Part shown: positions 62,321 to 64,000 of the stretch, piece by piece
How positions within the stretch are numbered: position 1 is the stretch's first letter
How the letters are laid out: each line of letters starts with the position of its first letter
DNA from: an uncultured Lachnospiraceae bacterium
GTDB taxonomy: Bacteria; Bacillota; Clostridia; Lachnospirales; Lachnospiraceae
NCBI GenBank assembly: GCA_947571775.1
Contig: CANOZK010000004.1
Span: 62,001-126,000 of the forward strand
Reading direction: 5' to 3'
Length of the DNA stretch: 64,000 bases
The notes under the pieces: generated by a model
Told to the model about the DNA's origin: nothing
Seen by the model: only the letters and a program-made list of their open reading frames with translations
Databases searched by the model: none
Translations under genes and position numbers: made by a program

Positions 62321-62436
62321 TTCACTCTCCTATCCTCTCATGAATGAGAGAAATCGCGGAATTTTCCATAAAGCAAAAAACGCCTTGCTGTACAAGACGT
62401 CTTCAGAAACTCCTTCTACACATGGCAGATGAGCTA
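62288..62436 (-). ncRNA. Orphan short transcription unit (possible sRNA)
   Basis: A consensus promoter at 62443-62471 and a good terminator at 62288-62320 define a transcript of about 149 bases without a long reading frame. It contains a palindrome AAGACGTCTT, a stem AGCAA/TTGCT and a stem CTCTCA-TTCA-TGAGAG. An ATG at 62373 opens 15 codons ending TGA, without a clear ribosome binding site; a TTG-started 21-codon frame with AAGGAG further upstream also exists. It may be a small RNA or a tiny-protein gene. I do not recognise it. Confidence 0.5.
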
Positions 62437-62442
62437 TTATTA

Positions 62443-62471
62443 AGTATATGCTATCTTCATCAATTTGTCAA
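62443..62471 (-). promoter_or_regulatory. Promoter of the orphan unit
   Basis: Minus-strand -35 TTGACA (62471-62466), 17-base spacer, -10 TATACT (62448-62443), close to full consensus. Confidence 0.8.
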
Positions 62472-62499
62472 CAACTCTAAGCGATAAAATTTGCACTAA

Positions 62500-63030
62500 T
62501 TATTTTTCTGTGGATGAAATTTTTGCCTTATACCGCTCATAATGCCTCAATTTTTTTCTTAACGAATGATCTTGCTCAAAGTAAAAGGCAGTAACCAACA
62601 AACAGTATGAATCTCGTCGCTCTACAACAACCATATAGCGTTCTTCTTCAAATAACATATGTACTCTGGTGGTGTTTTTATATGGTTCGCTCCAAACTTT
62701 TATCCCTTCACATTCTTCACACTGTGAGGAATCACAATCATAATTTTCAATAAATGCTCTAATCCATCGGATTCTCTCACATCTCCTAAAATCCGGTACA
62801 CGCTCCCCATTTTTTAAATAATCTTGACAGGTAACATGAAAAAAGGCTTCTTCCTTACCATACTCAATCGGATGTTTACGAATATTGACTTGTTTGCCTT
62901 CAAATACAGGATGTGTCTTTATAAAATCAGCTTTAAAAATTTGATATAATGCCTCCTGATATTTCATCCAATCATTTTCATAATCCTCCCACATTTCCTG
63001 TTCAGGCAGCCAACAAGTGTCTCTTGTCAT
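62500..63030 (-). CDS. Conserved-looking unknown protein beside DUF3800
   Basis: A 176-residue acidic-to-neutral soluble protein that I cannot assign. Visible features are the opening MTRDTCWLPEQEMWEDYEND, a cysteine set in YDCDSSQCEECEGI (a possible metal site), and a C-terminal half with EEERYMVVVERRDSYCLLVTAFY followed by a basic helix (SLRKKLRHYERYKAK). The strand-rich C-terminal half loosely recalls small BECR/RelE-fold RNases, which is a guess. The start at 63030 has GGGGGA and lies one base after the DUF3800 stop, so both are coupled. It is the last gene of the hsdR run. Confidence 0.7.
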   Translation of the reverse strand: MTRDTCWLPEQEMWEDYENDWMKYQEALYQIFKADFIKTHPVFEGKQVNIRKHPIEYGKEEAFFHVTCQDYLKNGERVPDFRRCERIRWIRAFIENYDCDSSQCEECEGIKVWSEPYKNTTRVHMLFEEERYMVVVERRDSYCLLVTAFYFEQDHSLRKKLRHYERYKAKISSTEK

Positions 63031-63031
63031 A

Positions 63032-63739
63032 TTATTCCCCCGCTTTCCACGCAAGCAGGTTTACTTTTTCCTCACGTAATAAAGTGGTTTTGTGTAATGT
63101 ATAACCCGATCGTTTTTTTATCAAATCAACTATTTCCTGTTTTGCCTGGCTTTTTACAAAGCCTTTTGGGAAAATCCTATTTTCATAACAAATGGCCCCT
63201 ATTATAATATCCACTATCTGCATAATCTGAACTTCATCGGAGCGTATTGTCTGCAAACGATGAATTGTTTTTTGTGAAAAAACATTAATTGAATTGCAGC
63301 ATACTTCCTTTAACTTTTTTGCTTTCTGGGAAGAATTGCTGTCTTTTATATCAATATATATTTCATAACAGTCCATTGGTGAAAAAATAACTTTTAACAT
63401 ATCAAAATACATTTTATAATACCATATATCATGTGTTTGATTATACTCATCATGACTCAGTTTAGTTTTATCTGGAATAATAACACCACGGAAATGCAAA
63501 TCATAATCATCAAAAAAATAATGAACCAAATCTTTATATAAATCAACTTTCGCAGGACTAATTTTTGTCCACTTCATTTCCATTGTTTCAGAAATATGAT
63601 TTCTTTTTTTTATCTGCCGAATATGTTTATTGATTTCTTTAAGTTTAAACTGGGGACACCACACAGCCCCCAATACCATAGCATTGCTACTGTCATGTTC
63701 AAGATGACATGTTTCATCGCAATAAATATTATATAACAT
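63032..63739 (-). CDS. DUF3800 protein
   Basis: A 235-residue protein of the DUF3800 family, thought to adopt an RNase H-like fold and often found in defence and mobile regions. The N-terminal YNIYCDETCHLEHD holds the family's Asp-Glu pair; a central Asp in YIDIKDSNSS and the later VQIMQIVDIIIGAICYE complete the likely acidic centre. AAGGTGGTGA precedes the ATG. It starts 12 bases behind hsdR, and the unknown gene follows coupled, so all three form one transcript. Its action on RNA or DNA is not established. Confidence 0.82.
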   Translation of the reverse strand: MLYNIYCDETCHLEHDSSNAMVLGAVWCPQFKLKEINKHIRQIKKRNHISETMEMKWTKISPAKVDLYKDLVHYFFDDYDLHFRGVIIPDKTKLSHDEYNQTHDIWYYKMYFDMLKVIFSPMDCYEIYIDIKDSNSSQKAKKLKEVCCNSINVFSQKTIHRLQTIRSDEVQIMQIVDIIIGAICYENRIFPKGFVKSQAKQEIVDLIKKRSGYTLHKTTLLREEKVNLLAWKAGE

Positions 63740-63751
63740 ATTTTCACCACC

Positions 63752-64000
63752 TTAGTTTTTCTGTTTCCTCCCATAATAAGTGGATTCTTCTGCTACCATA
63801 GCTTGTGTTTTGGGTTCATCGTAAAGACGTGTAGCCTTCTCAAGGTCTTTTTCAAATTCTGCGCTTACCAAACCAAAATATTTTTCAAAAAACGCTTTCA
63901 GTTTTTCGATGACTATCTGCTTCTTTTTATTACGATTTGCTCCACTGCCAAAACGAGAGACAGGCGGCATCAGACGGTCAATATCGGTTCCAGTTGTCTT
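63752..64000 (-). CDS. hsdR: Type I restriction enzyme HsdR, C-terminal end (partial)
   Basis: The reading frame enters from the right edge and ends at 63752 after 82 visible residues. The segment DIDRLMPPVSRFGSGANRNK followed by VIEKLKAFFEKYFGLV matches the extreme C-terminus of HsdR, the motor and nuclease subunit of type I restriction systems. The rest of the gene, and hsdM and hsdS, lie outside the window. The DUF3800 gene follows 12 bases later on the same strand. Identification rests on the tail only. Confidence 0.65.
   Translation of the reverse strand, partial: KTTGTDIDRLMPPVSRFGSGANRNKKKQIVIEKLKAFFEKYFGLVSAEFEKDLEKATRLYDEPKTQAMVAEESTYYGRKQKN

Overview
The window looks like the chromosome of a Gram-positive, low-to-mid GC anaerobe of the Clostridia, most likely the family Lachnospiraceae. 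The reasons are the PolC-type replicase, the class III fructose-bisphosphatase, the secG-rnr-smpB block, a Spo0A-C-like small protein, a SpoVB-like flippase, a VanW-family protein, a czcD (NiCo) riboswitch and strong AGGAGG ribosome binding sites throughout. Genus and species cannot be fixed from the sequence alone. No rRNA, tRNA, CRISPR array or complete insertion sequence was seen.

Layout. 1-360: decayed Uma2-like gene behind smpB. 362-3301 (minus): smpB, rnr, secG. 3365-9680: an AT-rich accessory block set between secG and eno, holding two TetR-family regulators, an ACR3/BASS-type transporter and a giant MMPL/RND-type membrane protein with about 390 residues of heptad repeats; several inverted repeats sit on its promoters. 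9700-17684 (minus): central glycolysis (gap, pgk, tpiA, then hom-gpmI-greA, then eno). 17872-19267: an HTH pseudogene facing a Spo0A-C-like small protein and a HisJ-type phosphatase. 19271-24874 (minus): iscR-iscS-iscU-mnmA and a P-type cation ATPase. 25014-27616 (plus): flippase and DAHP synthase. 27702-28903 (minus): CDF metal exporter behind a NiCo riboswitch. 29040-30470: VanW-family protein. 30523-40789 (minus): xpaC-telA-ispG-polC-fbp-ybjQ. 40977-43522 (minus): thyA-folA and ilvE. 43778-50243: divergent AraC regulator, sugar ABC transporter without its ATPase, and GH36 alpha-galactosidase. 50266-55140 (minus): ilvN-ilvC-DUF4234-leuC-leuD-DHH. 55186-58683 (minus): cobT-cobU-cobS-cobU-like-histidine phosphatase for the lower half of cobamide assembly. 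58870-61553: divergent PPOX-fold protein and a plus-strand pair of amidohydrolase and Big2/YkuD protein. 61585-64000 (minus): membrane XRE regulator, an orphan short transcription unit, and a cassette made of the 3' end of a type I restriction gene (hsdR), a DUF3800 gene and a 176-residue unknown.

How the genes work together. The core is housekeeping: glycolysis and gluconeogenesis (gap to eno, fbp), Fe-S assembly coupled to tRNA thiolation (isc-mnmA), branched-chain amino acid synthesis, dTMP and folate, isoprenoids (ispG) and cobamide nucleotide-loop assembly. The accessory parts are the secG-eno insert (probably efflux or envelope stress), the alpha-galactoside locus, and the restriction-linked cassette at the right edge.

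The parts most worth a second look are the hsdR-DUF3800-unknown cassette (62500-64000), the orphan transcription unit at 62288-62471, the heptad-array MMPL protein with its two-dyad control region, and the dyad that covers the -35 box of the ACR3-like gene.
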